Shown: piece after piece, positions 1-8,644 of the stretch
How positions within the stretch are numbered: the first letter of the stretch is position 1
How the letters are laid out: each line of letters begins with the position of its first letter
Origin: Poindextera sp963719975
GTDB lineage: Bacteria > Pseudomonadota > Alphaproteobacteria > Caulobacterales > Caulobacteraceae
DNA length: 64,000 nt
Reading direction: 5' to 3'
NCBI GenBank assembly: GCA_963719975.1
Contig: CAVRED010000008.1
Span: forward strand, 186,001-250,000
Notes under the pieces: generated by a model
Database searches by the model: none
The model's input: only the letters and a program-made list of their open reading frames with translations
Told to the model about the DNA's origin: nothing
Translations under genes and position numbers: made by a program

Positions 1-4
1 TAGC

Positions 5-56
5 CCCAATCGTATGACAGCGCCCCCGCTGTCTTACCCAATCTATATATAGTGGG
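5..56. promoter_or_regulatory. Tandem NrdR-box-like repeats
   Basis: Two copies of a 20-bp element begin at 5 and 37, a 32-bp period. Both start CCCAATC; the second continues TATATATAGTGGG. NrdR, the ATP/dATP-sensing repressor of ribonucleotide reductase genes, binds paired AT-cored boxes about three helical turns apart, which fits. The right-hand copy is close to the alphaproteobacterial consensus and the left one is degenerate. The only gene seen to the right ends here, so the controlled gene probably lies off the left edge and reads leftward. This is inference from motif and spacing only. Confidence 0.45.
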
Positions 57-167
57 CGAAGCACCCCACTGACGGCAGATATGGGGACATAGGGTTGATG
101 GACCGTCAACGGCCGTCCGCGCCGCGGGCGACATTTTTTCCGTTAACAAGAATGTGACCGGCGGTGT

Positions 168-1856
168 TCAGGCCGCCGCCGCGGACTCCGCCGACGCCGC
201 GGCCCTAAGCACCGCCTTGATCAACGTCTCGGCGCGCACCGGCTTTCCGATGTGGTCGTCGGCCCCGGCTTCGGCCGAGGCCGCGACATGTTCGCGCATC
301 ACATTGGCGCTGAGCACGATGATCGGCAGCCGCGGCAGCCCCGCGCCGGTCTCGCGCACCCGAATCGCGCGGGTCGCCGACAATCCATCCATCACCGGCA
401 TCTGCAGGTCCATGAGCACCAGATCGAACAATTCGCGCTCGACCGCGGCGAGCGCCTGCTGGCCGTCCTCGACCGCGACCGTCTCCGCCCCGATGGCCTC
501 CAGGATGAGCTCGGCCACCTTGCGGTTGGTGGCGTTGTCGTCGGCGACCAGCACGCGCAACGGACGGGCGAGGGACTCCCGCGCATCCCCTGCGTCCTCA
601 GGCTCGTCCCTCGCCGCCAGCGGCAGGGGCAGGATCAGGGTGAAGCAGGCCCCGCGGCCGGGACGGCCTTCGGCCGAGATCTCCCCGCCCATCAGCTCGA
701 CGAGCTGCCGGCAGATGGAGAGTCCAAGCCCGGTTCCGCCGAAGCGACGCGTGATGGAGCCATCGGCCTGCTCGAAGCGGTTGAACAGCCGCTCCGCCTC
801 GGCCGGATCGAAGCCGATCCCGCTGTCGCGGACTTCGACGATGTAGCGATCGCCGCGACCGGCGCGCGCGAGCGTCAAGGTGACTTCGCCCGCGTCCGTG
901 AACTTGATCGCGTTGCTCAAGAGGTTGGTGATGATCTGGCGAAGGCGAACCGGATCGCCGACGACCGCGCCCGGCGGGCGATCCTCGATCTTGGCCACGA
1001 AGCCCAGGCCCTTCGCCTCGGCGGCGGCGGCGAACGGCGCGGCCGCCTGCCCGACAAGCTCGCTCAGATCGAAGCTCACCGCGTTGACGGCCAGACGCCC
1101 GGCCTCGAGGCGGCTGAAATCAAGGATGTCGGCAAGGATGCCGTCGAGGGCGCCGGCGGAGGCCACGATGGCGGTGAGCATCTCCCTCTGCCGCTCGTCC
1201 ATCGGGGTGCGGCCGAGCGCCTCGGCGAGGCCCAAGACGCCGTTCAGCGGCGTCCTGATCTCATGGCTCACGTTGGCGAGGAAGTCGCTCTTGGCGCGAC
1301 TGGCCGCCTCGGCCCGGTCGAGCGTCAGCCTCAGCGCCTCGGCCTGTTCCTTCATCTCGGTGATGTCGACGCGCAACCCGATCGTCCCGCCGTCGCTGGT
1401 GCGGCGCTCCTCGATCATCACCCATCGCCCGTCGGCCAGAAGCTGCTGGTGGCGCTGGCCGGGGTTGTCGAGCAGCGCCATGCGGTCGGCCAACCAGGCG
1501 TCCTCGCGGCCGACGGCCTCTGGATAGTCGCCGCGGGCGACACCGACCTTCAGCGTGTCCGCCAGCTTGACCCCTTCCCGGAACAGATCGGCGGACCGGT
1601 GATAGATCTCGGCGTACCGCTCGTTCCACAGGACGTAGCGCCCCTCGGGATCGAGGAACACCAGTCCCTCGGGCAGGACGTTGATCGCCTCGCGCAGCCG
1701 CATCTCGGCCCGATGCGCCTGTTGTTCCGCCACCTTCAGCGCGCTCGCGGCGTCGCCCTGGCCAAGCCATGCCCTCAGCCGTCCGAGCAGGCGCGGCAGC
1801 CACGCGCGGCGGTCGTTTTCGCTCGCTCCCGATAACCCGGCCATGCCGTCCCACAC
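168..1856 (-). CDS. Hybrid sensor histidine kinase/response regulator
   Basis: A cytoplasmic two-component hybrid kinase of about 562 residues with no visible membrane segment. Residues 59-167 form a PAS fold, and a coiled segment leads to the HisKA domain with phospho-accepting His198 in SHEIRTPLNG. An HATPase_c domain follows with its N box and the G-rich lid GFGG-TGLGLSI. A C-terminal receiver carries the acidic pair in VLVADDN, the phosphoacceptor Asp483 in LMDLQMPVMDG and Lys538 in HIGKP. It should autophosphorylate on His198 and pass phosphate to its own receiver; the signal and the downstream partner are unknown. The next upstream gene is 147 bp away, so it is probably its own transcript. 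The reading frame is intact. Confidence 0.93.
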   Translation of the reverse strand: MWDGMAGLSGASENDRRAWLPRLLGRLRAWLGQGDAASALKVAEQQAHRAEMRLREAINVLPEGLVFLDPEGRYVLWNERYAEIYHRSADLFREGVKLADTLKVGVARGDYPEAVGREDAWLADRMALLDNPGQRHQQLLADGRWVMIEERRTSDGGTIGLRVDITEMKEQAEALRLTLDRAEAASRAKSDFLANVSHEIRTPLNGVLGLAEALGRTPMDERQREMLTAIVASAGALDGILADILDFSRLEAGRLAVNAVSFDLSELVGQAAAPFAAAAEAKGLGFVAKIEDRPPGAVVGDPVRLRQIITNLLSNAIKFTDAGEVTLTLARAGRGDRYIVEVRDSGIGFDPAEAERLFNRFEQADGSITRRFGGTGLGLSICRQLVELMGGEISAEGRPGRGACFTLILPLPLAARDEPEDAGDARESLARPLRVLVADDNATNRKVAELILEAIGAETVAVEDGQQALAAVERELFDLVLMDLQMPVMDGLSATRAIRVRETGAGLPRLPIIVLSANVMREHVAASAEAGADDHIGKPVRAETLIKAVLRAAASAESAAAA

Positions 1857-1922
1857 TCCGTCCAGATTGCGCGGGGCGAGGGCGCCCTATCCCGGTTAAC
1901 CCCATCTTATCGGCGCGCCGGA

Positions 1923-1980
1923 AAGGCTCTGAGCCTTGGAAAATAAGGCCTGGGCGCCCGCCATTGCGGCGCCGGGCGCC
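1923..1980 (-). terminator. Possible terminator hairpins
   Basis: Two inverted repeats lie just 3' of the persulfide dioxygenase gene: GGCGCCC (1953-1959) pairing with GGGCGCC (1974-1980), and AAGGCT (1923-1928) pairing with AGCCTT (1932-1937). Read on the minus strand the first is followed by TTATTTTCC and the second ends in TTT. The T-tracts are short, so this is a plausible, not certain, terminator. Confidence 0.35.
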
Positions 1981-2002
1981 GGCGGATTGGGCGACTTGGC
2001 GC

Positions 2003-3031
2003 TCAGGCTTCCGTGCGGTACCCGGCCTCGCGCCAGGCCTGCATGCCGCCGTCGAGGGCGACCGCGCGGGTGAACCCGAGCTGGCGAAGCGTCTGCGCCG
2101 CCAGCGTCGAGATCTTCCCGAACTCACAGCAGGTCACGATGCGGAAGGTCGGATCGGGGATCTCCTCGTTGACCCTAAGCTCGAGCTGGCCGCGCGGCAG
2201 ATGCCGCGCGCCTGGGATATGGCCGGCCTTGAAGGCGGCCTCCTCGCGCACGTCGAGAACCATCAGATCGTTCGGGCGCGACGTGATCCGCGCGTCGAGC
2301 TCCGCCAGCGCTATGAAGGGCACCTCGGCCGCGGCCTCCGACAGCATCTGGCTGACCGTCTTGCCGCCGCTCATGTTCGTCCGCAGCGCCTCGGTCAGGT
2401 GCGTCGGCGCCGCCAGGTTGAGCTCGCGCATCATCTGCACGAACGCCTCGCGGTCGCGCTTCTGCAGGCGCGGATTGTCGGCGATCTCGGCGCCCAGCGT
2501 CGAGTGCGAGCGGCCTTTGTAGTCGTGCGCCGGGAAGACCAGCAGCGCCGGGTCGAGCTTGAGCAGGCGGTCGAACAGGCTCTCGTAGAGCTGTTCGGGA
2601 TCGCCGGTCGGCAGGTCTGTGCGGCCCGTCCCGCCGATCAGCAGCGTGTCGCCGGTGAAGACGCGGTCCTCGACGACCAGGCACATCGAATCGCGGGTGT
2701 GCCCGGGGGTGTGGATCGCGCGCACGCGGACTTTGCCGACCAGCAGCATATCGTCGTCGTCCAGCCTGAGGCTGGCGAAGGGCGTCGGGCTGGTCTGGTG
2801 CATGACCATGGGCGCCAGCAGCATCTCGGAGAGTTGTTTTGCCGCCGAGAAATGGTCGGCGTGGGTGTGGGTGTCGATCACATAGCGGATGTGGAGTCCG
2901 TGGCGGGCGGCGAGCGCCTTGTAGCGGTCGACCTGGCTGATCTCCGGATCGATCAGGGCGGCGCTCAACGTGTCCGGACAGCCCAGGAGATAGGACTGAC
3001 ACCCGCCAGTCGGGACCTGTTCGAAGATCAT
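2003..3031 (-). CDS. MBL-fold persulfide dioxygenase-like protein fused to rhodanese
   Basis: A 342-residue fusion. Residues 1-230 are a metallo-beta-lactamase domain of the ETHE1/persulfide dioxygenase group: the metal motif THTHADH gives His55, His57, Asp59 and His60, with His111 (TPGH), Asp128 (TGDTL) and His169 (PAHDY). Residues 250-342 are a rhodanese domain whose active-site loop reads TCCEFGKIS, placing two adjacent cysteines at the sulfur-carrying position. Known PRF-type fusions of this layout oxidise glutathione persulfide to sulfite and move sulfur to and from thiosulfate. It lies downstream of scoAB on the same strand with a 64-bp gap. A role in sulfide detoxification is inferred from the family. 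Confidence 0.92.
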   Translation of the reverse strand: MIFEQVPTGGCQSYLLGCPDTLSAALIDPEISQVDRYKALAARHGLHIRYVIDTHTHADHFSAAKQLSEMLLAPMVMHQTSPTPFASLRLDDDDMLLVGKVRVRAIHTPGHTRDSMCLVVEDRVFTGDTLLIGGTGRTDLPTGDPEQLYESLFDRLLKLDPALLVFPAHDYKGRSHSTLGAEIADNPRLQKRDREAFVQMMRELNLAAPTHLTEALRTNMSGGKTVSQMLSEAAAEVPFIALAELDARITSRPNDLMVLDVREEAAFKAGHIPGARHLPRGQLELRVNEEIPDPTFRIVTCCEFGKISTLAAQTLRQLGFTRAVALDGGMQAWREAGYRTEA

Positions 3032-3095
3032 CGGCTTGCCCCTCGCGCGGCGGGATTGCGCCCCCGTCGCGCCGCGCCGTCAAGCGTTGAGGTCC

Positions 3096-3746
3096 TCAGC
3101 GCGCCGGAACGGCCGCCTCGAACGCAGCTTCGGTCTTCGCGCGCACCTCCCCGAGGCTCACGCCGCTCGCGAGCTCGCTGAGGCGCGCCCGGCCCGCCCT
3201 GCGGTCGATCTCGAAAACGGCCAGGTCGGTGATCAGGAGATCGACGACGCGCGCACCGGTGAGCGGCAGGCTGCAACGCTGGAGGAACTTGGCCGCGCCC
3301 GACTTCTCCGTGTGCTCCATGACCACGACCACGCGCTTGACGCCGGCGACAAGGTCCATGGCCCCGCCCATGCCCTTGACCATCTTGCCCGGCACCATCC
3401 AGTTGGCGAGGTCGCCGTGCTCCGACACCTGCATCCCGCCGAGGATCGAAAGGTCGATGTGGCCGCCGCGGATCATCGCGAAGGAGTCGGCCGAGCTGAA
3501 ATAGCTCGATTGCGGCAGCTGGGTGATGGTCTGCTTGCCGGCGTTGATCAGATCGGGGTCGGCCTCGCCCGGATAGGGGAAGGGCCCCATGCCCAGCATG
3601 CCGTTCTCGCTTTGCAGGGTCACGTGCATGCCGGCCGGGATGTAGTTGGCCACGAGCGTCGGAATGCCGATGCCGAGGTTGACGTAGAAGCCGTCGCGCA
3701 GCTCGAGCGCGGCGCGCGCGGCCATCTCGTTGCGGGTCCAGGCCAT
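3096..3746 (-). CDS. scoB: 3-oxoacid CoA-transferase subunit B
   Basis: The beta subunit of a family I CoA-transferase (216 residues). It pairs with the product of the gene ending 3 bp upstream to move CoA between succinyl-CoA and a 3-oxoacid such as acetoacetate, in ketone-body or polyhydroxybutyrate use. The catalytic glutamate is Glu47 in the conserved SENG motif, where it forms the glutamyl-CoA thioester, and the GIGIPT loop near residue 25 and the glycine-rich GGAMDLV motif are present. Full family length and intact. The very short spacing to scoA indicates co-transcription and probably coupled translation. The exact acyl substrate cannot be told from sequence. Confidence 0.95.
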   Translation of the reverse strand: MAWTRNEMAARAALELRDGFYVNLGIGIPTLVANYIPAGMHVTLQSENGMLGMGPFPYPGEADPDLINAGKQTITQLPQSSYFSSADSFAMIRGGHIDLSILGGMQVSEHGDLANWMVPGKMVKGMGGAMDLVAGVKRVVVVMEHTEKSGAAKFLQRCSLPLTGARVVDLLITDLAVFEIDRRAGRARLSELASGVSLGEVRAKTEAAFEAAVPAR

Positions 3747-3749
3747 CGT

Positions 3750-4466
3750 CTAGCCCTCCGCCGCCACGCGCGGCCGCGTGGTCTCCTGCTCGATGCGCTT
3801 CTCGTAGACCGGGCCCCTGAAGATGCGATCGACATAGATGCCGGGCGTGTGGATCTGGTCGGGGTCCAGGCCGCCGAGTTCGACCAGAGTCTCGACCTCG
3901 GCGATCGTCACCTTGCCGGCCGTCGCCATGATCGGATTGAAGTTCCTGGCCGTCTTTCGATAGACGAGGTTCCCTTCGGCGTCGCCCTTCCACGCCTTGA
4001 CGATGGAGAGGTCGGCGGTCAGCCCGCGCTCCATCACATAGGGCTCGCCGTCGAACTCGCGCACCTCCTTGCCCTCGGCGACCAAAGTGCCGACGCCGGT
4101 TTTGGTGAAGAAGGCGGGGATGCCGGCGCCGCCGGCGCGGATGCGCTCGGCGAGCGTGCCCTGCGGGTTGAACTCGAGCTCGAGCGCGCCGGAGAGGTAG
4201 AGCTCGGCGAACAGCTTGTTCTCGCCGACGTAGGACGAGATCATCTTGCGGATCTGGCCGCCGGCGAGCAGCACGCCGAGGCCGAAGTCGTCGACGCCGC
4301 AATTGTTGGAAACGACCGTCAAGTCCTTCACGCCAGCGGCGCAGATGGCGGCGATCAGGTTCTCAGGGATGCCGCACAGGCCAAAGCCGCCGGCCATGAT
4401 GGTCATGCCATCGAACAGCAGGCCCGCAAGCGCTGCAGGCGCGTCAGGAGCGATCTTCTCAGCCAT
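3750..4466 (-). CDS. scoA: 3-oxoacid CoA-transferase subunit A
   Basis: The alpha subunit (238 residues) of the same CoA-transferase heteromer. The family signature GGFGLCGIPE lies near residue 26, and the loop SNNCGVDDFGLG plus the run PTMATAGKVTIAEVE-like segment toward the C-terminus are typical of the CoA-binding fold. It is the first gene of the scoA-scoB pair, with scoB starting 3 bp after its stop. Length matches the family and the frame is intact. Upstream, a DUF465 gene ends at 4499 on the same strand, so a longer transcript is possible. Confidence 0.95.
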   Translation of the reverse strand: MAEKIAPDAPAALAGLLFDGMTIMAGGFGLCGIPENLIAAICAAGVKDLTVVSNNCGVDDFGLGVLLAGGQIRKMISSYVGENKLFAELYLSGALELEFNPQGTLAERIRAGGAGIPAFFTKTGVGTLVAEGKEVREFDGEPYVMERGLTADLSIVKAWKGDAEGNLVYRKTARNFNPIMATAGKVTIAEVETLVELGGLDPDQIHTPGIYVDRIFRGPVYEKRIEQETTRPRVAAEG

Positions 4467-4498
4467 CGGCTGGAAGTAGGCTGGCTTCGGCTCGCGGT

Positions 4499-4672
4499 CT
4501 AGTGGACGCGGCCGCGGAGGGACTCCATCTCCTCCTTCAGCTTCAGCTTGCGGCGTTTCAGCTCGCGAATGCGCAGATCGTCGGCGGCGGGGCGCGCCGC
4601 CTCTTCCTCAATGGCGCGCTCGAGGGTTTCATGCCTCGAACCAAGCTCGCGGATTCGCGCTTCTATCGCCAT
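4499..4672 (-). CDS. DUF465 (YdcH-family) small coiled protein
   Basis: A 57-residue, highly charged helical protein of the DUF465/YdcH family. The start is placed at the internal ATG (MAIEARIREL...) because a GGAGG ribosome binding site lies 7 bases before it, at 4680-4684; a longer start at 4699 has no such site. Two helices are predicted, joined near PAADDLRIRELK. Family members are cytoplasmic with no established function. A second DUF465 gene lies 1.2 kb away on the other strand, with ubiX and a TIGR02444 gene between them. Confidence 0.88.
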   Translation of the reverse strand: MAIEARIRELGSRHETLERAIEEEAARPAADDLRIRELKRRKLKLKEEMESLRGRVH

Positions 4673-4786
4673 GTCCGGGCCTCCATACTGTTCGTCCAAT
4701 GAGATTTAAACACCCGCCGACGAGTCGCGTCAGATCACAATCACTTGCGATCAGTGAGGGCGGACGGGTGCTGTTTTCGTTGGCGA

Positions 4787-5416
4787 ATGACCGAGGATGA
4801 GGCGGGAGCGCTGAGGTTGGCGGCAGCGCGGGCGAGGCTGGTGGTCGGCGTGACGGGGGCTTCCGGCGCCGCCTATGGCGTCCGCGTCCTGGACGCGTGC
4901 GCCGAGCTCGGCATCGATACCCACCTGGTCGCTTCGCGCGCGGCCGCGCTCACGCTGAAAGCGGAAACGGGCCTCTCGGTGGCCGATCTCGCGGCGAAGG
5001 CGGCGGTCTCCTACAAGCCGAGCGATATCGGCGCGGCCATCGCCTCCGGGTCATACCGCACGCTCGGGATGATCATCGCGCCGTGCTCGATCCGAACCCT
5101 GTCGGAGATCGCAAGCGGCGTGACGTCGTCGCTGATCAGCCGCGCGGCTGACGTGACCCTGAAGGAGCGCCGGCCGCTGGTCCTGATGGTCCGCGAGACG
5201 CCGTTCCACCTCGGCCACCTCAGGAGCATGGTCGCGCTGGCGGAGATGGGGGCGATCATCGCCCCGCCGCTCCCGGCGCTGTATGCGAGGCCACAGTCGC
5301 TCGAGGCCATGATCGACCAGTCGGTTGGGCGGGCGCTCGACCTGTTCGGCCTCGATTGGAGCCGCGTCGAGCGCTGGGGCGAGACGCTCGCCCCGATCAC
5401 GGGCTCGGCCGATTGA
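4787..5416 (+). CDS. ubiX: Flavin prenyltransferase UbiX
   Basis: UbiX (about 209 residues from this start) joins a dimethylallyl group to FMN to make the prenylated flavin cofactor of the UbiD decarboxylase in ubiquinone biosynthesis. The Rossmann-like FMN loop GVTGASGAAYG lies near the N-terminus, followed by the conserved IIAPCSIRTLSEIASG segment and the RETPFHLGHLRSM motif. A start at 4745 would add 14 residues not typical of the family, so the ATG at 4787 is preferred. Its stop overlaps the TTG start of the next gene (TTGA), suggesting translational coupling. ubiD is not in this window. Confidence 0.94.
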   Translation: MTEDEAGALRLAAARARLVVGVTGASGAAYGVRVLDACAELGIDTHLVASRAAALTLKAETGLSVADLAAKAAVSYKPSDIGAAIASGSYRTLGMIIAPCSIRTLSEIASGVTSSLISRAADVTLKERRPLVLMVRETPFHLGHLRSMVALAEMGAIIAPPLPALYARPQSLEAMIDQSVGRALDLFGLDWSRVERWGETLAPITGSAD

Positions 5417-5883
5417 CCCTCTGGGCGCGGGTGCTGCGGGCCTATGCCGCGCCCGATGTCGAGCGGCTCTGCCTGCTGTTGCAAGACGAAGACGGCCAGT
5501 GCGTCTCCTACCTGCTATGGGCGCTCTGGGCCGAGGAGGAGCAACGGCCGATCGACGAGGCGACGGCGGAACGCGCGGCCGCCTTGGCGCGCACGTTCGA
5601 GACGGGCGTGCTCGGTCCGCTGCGGACGGCGAGGCGGTCGCTGAAGGGCGGCATCGCCGGCGTCGCTGGCGCAAGGTGGGCCGCGTCGCGGGAGCGCATC
5701 AAGAACGAGGAGCTGGCAGCGGAAGAGCTCCTTCTTGCGTTCGCTCGAAGCGATGACCCCGACAGCGGCCGCGAGCTCGCCGGGCTCGCTCGCCGCCGCC
5801 GGCGCCGCCTGGACTCCGCGCCCACCGACGGCGCGATTGGGCGAGCTGGCGAGCGCATTTTCGAAGACCGCGTTATCTGCTAG
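5413..5883 (+). CDS. TIGR02444 family (DUF2390) protein
   Basis: About 156 residues from a TTG start that overlaps the ubiX stop codon. The opening LTLWARVLRAYAAPDVERLCL and LLLQDEDGQCVSYLLWALW match the TIGR02444 family, small alpha-helical proteins of unknown function that are common in proteobacteria. An ATG at 5356 in the same frame lies inside ubiX and would add non-homologous residues. The C-terminus is Arg-rich. No catalytic motif is visible. Its position in coupled order with ubiX suggests a shared transcript. Confidence 0.8.
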   Translation: MTLWARVLRAYAAPDVERLCLLLQDEDGQCVSYLLWALWAEEEQRPIDEATAERAAALARTFETGVLGPLRTARRSLKGGIAGVAGARWAASRERIKNEELAAEELLLAFARSDDPDSGRELAGLARRRRRRLDSAPTDGAIGRAGERIFEDRVIC

Positions 5884-5896
5884 AGTTTCGGTCGAT

Positions 5897-6121
5897 ATGG
5901 CTATCAGCGAAGATACGCCGCTCGCGAACGACGAAGCGATCCACGCCCGGATCGCCGAGCTTCGGCAAGCCCATCAGGATCTGGACGATGCGGTGAACGC
6001 GCTGAGCGCGAAAACCGTGCCCGACCAGCTGCAGATCGCGCGATTGAAGAAGCAGAAGCTGGCGCTCAGGGATCAGATCACGCGGCTCGAAGACCGGCTG
6101 ACCCCGGACATCATCGCCTAA
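5897..6121 (+). CDS. DUF465 (YdcH-family) small coiled protein, second copy
   Basis: A 74-residue DUF465 protein starting MAISEDTPLAND at the ATG at 5897. The core HARIAELRQAHQDLDDAVNAL followed by QLQIARLKKQKLALRDQI is the family pattern of two charged helices. It shares the RIRELKRRKLKLKEEM-like second helix with the DUF465 gene at 4499-4672, so the two are diverged paralogs about 1.2 kb apart in opposite orientation. After its stop the same frame stays open to 6187 (ending LEQLVYDAFKTG), which may be chance. Function unknown. Confidence 0.88.
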   Translation: MAISEDTPLANDEAIHARIAELRQAHQDLDDAVNALSAKTVPDQLQIARLKKQKLALRDQITRLEDRLTPDIIA

Positions 6122-6183
6122 GCCGGGTCGCGGTCAGGTCGGAGCGCGCTCGAGCAGCTGGTCTACGACGCCTTCAAGACGGG

Positions 6184-6906
6184 CTAGCCGGCCGCGGCGA
6201 GGCGACGGCGCGCGTACATCGCCCGGTCGGCTTCCGAGACGACCTGCTCCGCCGTGGCGCCGGACAGGATTTCGCCGACGCCATAGCTGATCTTCAGTGG
6301 AACCAGCCAGTCGCCGCAGGCCACCGGTTCGGCCTCGACCAGGCCCGCCAGGCTCTCGGCCTTGGCGAGCGCGGTGGCGTGGTCGGCGTGCACCAGAATG
6401 ATGGCGAACTCATCGCCGCCGAGCCGGCCGACGATGTCCGATTCGCGCACGTTGGCGGCCAGCCGCTCGGCCACCGCCTGCAGCGCCATATCGCCGGCGG
6501 CATGCCCGAACCGGTCGTTCACCGCCTTCAGGCCATCGAGGTCGAAGTAGATCAGGCTGGCCGGCCCGCCGTAGCGCTGGACGAAGGCGAGCACGCGGCG
6601 CAGCTCGCGCAGGAAGGCGCGGCGGTTCATGAGCGGCGTCAGCACGTCCTGGTCGGCCAGCTCCTCCGCTTCGTTGAGGCGGGCTTTGAGGCGTCCGACC
6701 TCCTGCCGCAGATCCTCGATCTCGGCGAGCAGGGTGGCGAGCGCGGCCTGCACCGGACCGGTGAGGTCGGTCTCTCCAAGACCAAGGAACGCGGCGCTGT
6801 CGACGGCCGTCGCCTGCCGGACCGCGGATTGCGCTTCGGCCCTCGGCGCCGGGGCGCCGCCGCGTATTGCGCCCAATGCGTTCAGTCGAACGCCCAGTAT
6901 CTTCAT
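6184..6906 (-). CDS. GGDEF diguanylate cyclase (DgcA-like)
   Basis: A soluble diguanylate cyclase of about 240 residues that makes c-di-GMP from two GTP. The start MKILGVRLNALG (6906) is chosen because GAAGG lies 5 bases upstream; an upstream in-frame extension to 6999 has no clear site. Residues 1-85 have no known sensor domain but include a coiled coil (LLAEIEDLRQEVGRLKARL). The GGDEF domain runs from about 88 to the end, with the active-site loop GGDEF at 163-167 and an RESD inhibitory site at 154-157, five residues before it, so product inhibition is expected. Size and architecture resemble Caulobacter DgcA, but orthology was not tested. Confidence 0.92.
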   Translation of the reverse strand: MKILGVRLNALGAIRGGAPAPRAEAQSAVRQATAVDSAAFLGLGETDLTGPVQAALATLLAEIEDLRQEVGRLKARLNEAEELADQDVLTPLMNRRAFLRELRRVLAFVQRYGGPASLIYFDLDGLKAVNDRFGHAAGDMALQAVAERLAANVRESDIVGRLGGDEFAIILVHADHATALAKAESLAGLVEAEPVACGDWLVPLKISYGVGEILSGATAEQVVSEADRAMYARRRLAAAG

Positions 6907-7047
6907 GGAAGCCTTCGCCCGCCGCCAGCTCCAGCGTGAACGCGCAAATCGCCCCCCGGCGGCTCGGCCGAATCCTAGCGCCATCGGTTGCGGGCGCAAA
7001 GCTGGGCTCTATACTTCCCGGTTCCCCTCCAAGGCTTGGGAGCCGCC

Positions 7048-7548
7048 ATGGCCGATGCAAGCGCGTCCAACGCGCCGGTCGCGATCATCATGGGCAGCCG
7101 CTCGGACTGGCCGACGATGCAGGCGGCGGCGGCCGCGCTCGACGAGCTGGGCGTTGGCTACGAGAAAAAGGTGGTCTCCGCGCACCGAACGCCCGATCGC
7201 ATGTACGCCTTCGCCAGATCGGCGAAGGCCAACGGCTTCAAGGTCATCATCGCGGCCGCTGGCGGCGCCGCCCACCTGCCGGGAATGACGGCCTCGATGA
7301 CCACGTTGCCGGTGCTCGGCGTTCCGATCCGCACGCGCGCGCTGGACGGCATCGACTCCCTGCTTTCGATCCAACAGATGCCGGCCGGCATCCCGGTCGG
7401 GACGCTGGCCATCGGCGAGGCCGGCGCCCGCAACGCCGGCCTGCTCGCCGCCCAGATCCTCGCCCTCAGCGACGAAGCCCTCGCCGCCCGGCTCGACGCG
7501 TTCCGCGCCCGCCAGACCGAGTCGGTTGCGGAATCCGTAGCGGACTGA
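7048..7548 (+). CDS. purE: N5-carboxyaminoimidazole ribonucleotide mutase PurE
   Basis: Class I PurE (166 residues) converts N5-CAIR to CAIR in purine biosynthesis. MGSRSDWPTM near residue 16, the SAHRTPDRM motif with the catalytic histidine, and the GGAAHLPGM loop are all present. The start at 7048 follows a GGGAG site and removes an unrelated 20-residue extension. Its stop is 6 bp before purK, the enzyme that makes its substrate, so the two form the usual purEK operon. Frame intact and full length. Confidence 0.96.
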   Translation: MADASASNAPVAIIMGSRSDWPTMQAAAAALDELGVGYEKKVVSAHRTPDRMYAFARSAKANGFKVIIAAAGGAAHLPGMTASMTTLPVLGVPIRTRALDGIDSLLSIQQMPAGIPVGTLAIGEAGARNAGLLAAQILALSDEALAARLDAFRARQTESVAESVAD

Positions 7549-7554
7549 GGGGCG

Positions 7555-8644
7555 ATGCCCGCGTTTCCGCTCCCGCCCGGTTCGACCATCGGCGTCTTGG
7601 GCGGCGGGCAGCTGGGCCGCATGCTGGCCCTGGCGGCGGCGCGATTGGGCTTCCGGACGGTCGTGCTGACGCCCGAGACCAACTCCGGCGCAGCGCAGGT
7701 CGCCACGCGTTGCATCGAGGCGCCGTACGAGGACCAGTCGGCGCTGACGGCGCTGGCCGAGGCCGCGGACGTCATCACATTTGAGTTCGAGAACGTGCCT
7801 GCCGCGGTGGTGGCGGCGCTCGAGGCGCTCGGTGCGACCGTGGCGCCCGGCGCGCGCGCTCTGGCCGTGGCGCAGGATCGCGTCGACGAGAAGATGTTCC
7901 TCAACGGCTGTCGCGTTCCGACAGTGGCGTTCGCCGCATGCGACAGCGCCGAGGACGTCACCGGCCGCCCTCGACCGCCTCGGCGCGCCGGCGCTGCTGA
8001 AGACCCGCAGGCAAGGCTACGACGGCAAAGGCCAGACCTGGGTCGAGAGCCACGCCGAGGGCCGCGACGCCTTCGCCCGGGTCGGCGCCGCGCCCTCGAT
8101 CCTGGAGGCGCGCGCGGACTTCGTGCGCGAGCTTTCCGTGATCGCGGCGCGTGGACGTGACGGCGACATCATCAGCTATCCGCTCGGCGAGAACCACCAC
8201 GAGGGAGGCATCCTCCGCCGCACGCTCGCCCCGGCCCGCGTGTCGTCTCGGGTCGAGGAACAGGCCGAGGCGATCGCGGCGCGCATCCTGACCAGCCTCG
8301 ACTACATCGGCGTGATGGGCGTTGAGCTGTTCGAACTCGCCGACGGCAAGCTGCTGGTCAACGAGATCGCGCCCCGAGTGCACAACTCCGGCCACTGGAC
8401 GCTGGACGGATGCGAGGTCGACCAGTTCGAGCAGCACGTGCGCGCCATCGCGGGCTGGCCGCTGGGGCCGGTGACGCCGGTCGCGCAAGTGGAGATGGAG
8501 AACCTGATCGGCGACGACGTGCACCGCTGGCCGGCGCTGATCGGCGAGGAAGAGGCCAGGCTCTGGCTCTACGGCAAGGGCGAGGCGCGCCCCGGCCGCA
8601 AGATGGGCCACGTCAACCGCCTCCGCCCCCTGGACCGGAGCTAG
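7555..8644 (+). CDS. purK: N5-carboxyaminoimidazole ribonucleotide synthase PurK (frameshifted)
   Basis: An ATP-grasp enzyme that makes N5-CAIR from AIR, bicarbonate and ATP. The N-terminal frame reads GVLGGGQLGRMLALAAARLG and continues to CDSAEDVT near 7960; the rest, LGAPALLKTRRQGYDGKGQ through EIAPRVHNSGHWT to the stop at 8644, lies in the next frame. One extra base near 7960-7966 (GGCC or CCC where one fewer is expected) accounts for the break, and removing it restores a full-length protein of about 362 residues. Conserved sequence on both sides suggests a sequencing error rather than a dead gene. It follows purE directly, and its stop overlaps the convergent COQ9 gene by 4 bp. Confidence 0.9.

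Noticed and set aside
252..1835. Long plus-strand open frame antisense to the histidine kinase
   Set aside because: Frame shadow in GC-rich DNA; no domain, and the minus-strand kinase has all family motifs.
6122..6187. In-frame extension after the second DUF465 stop (ending LEQLVYDAFKTG)
   Set aside because: Short and explained by chance; no recoding signal seen.
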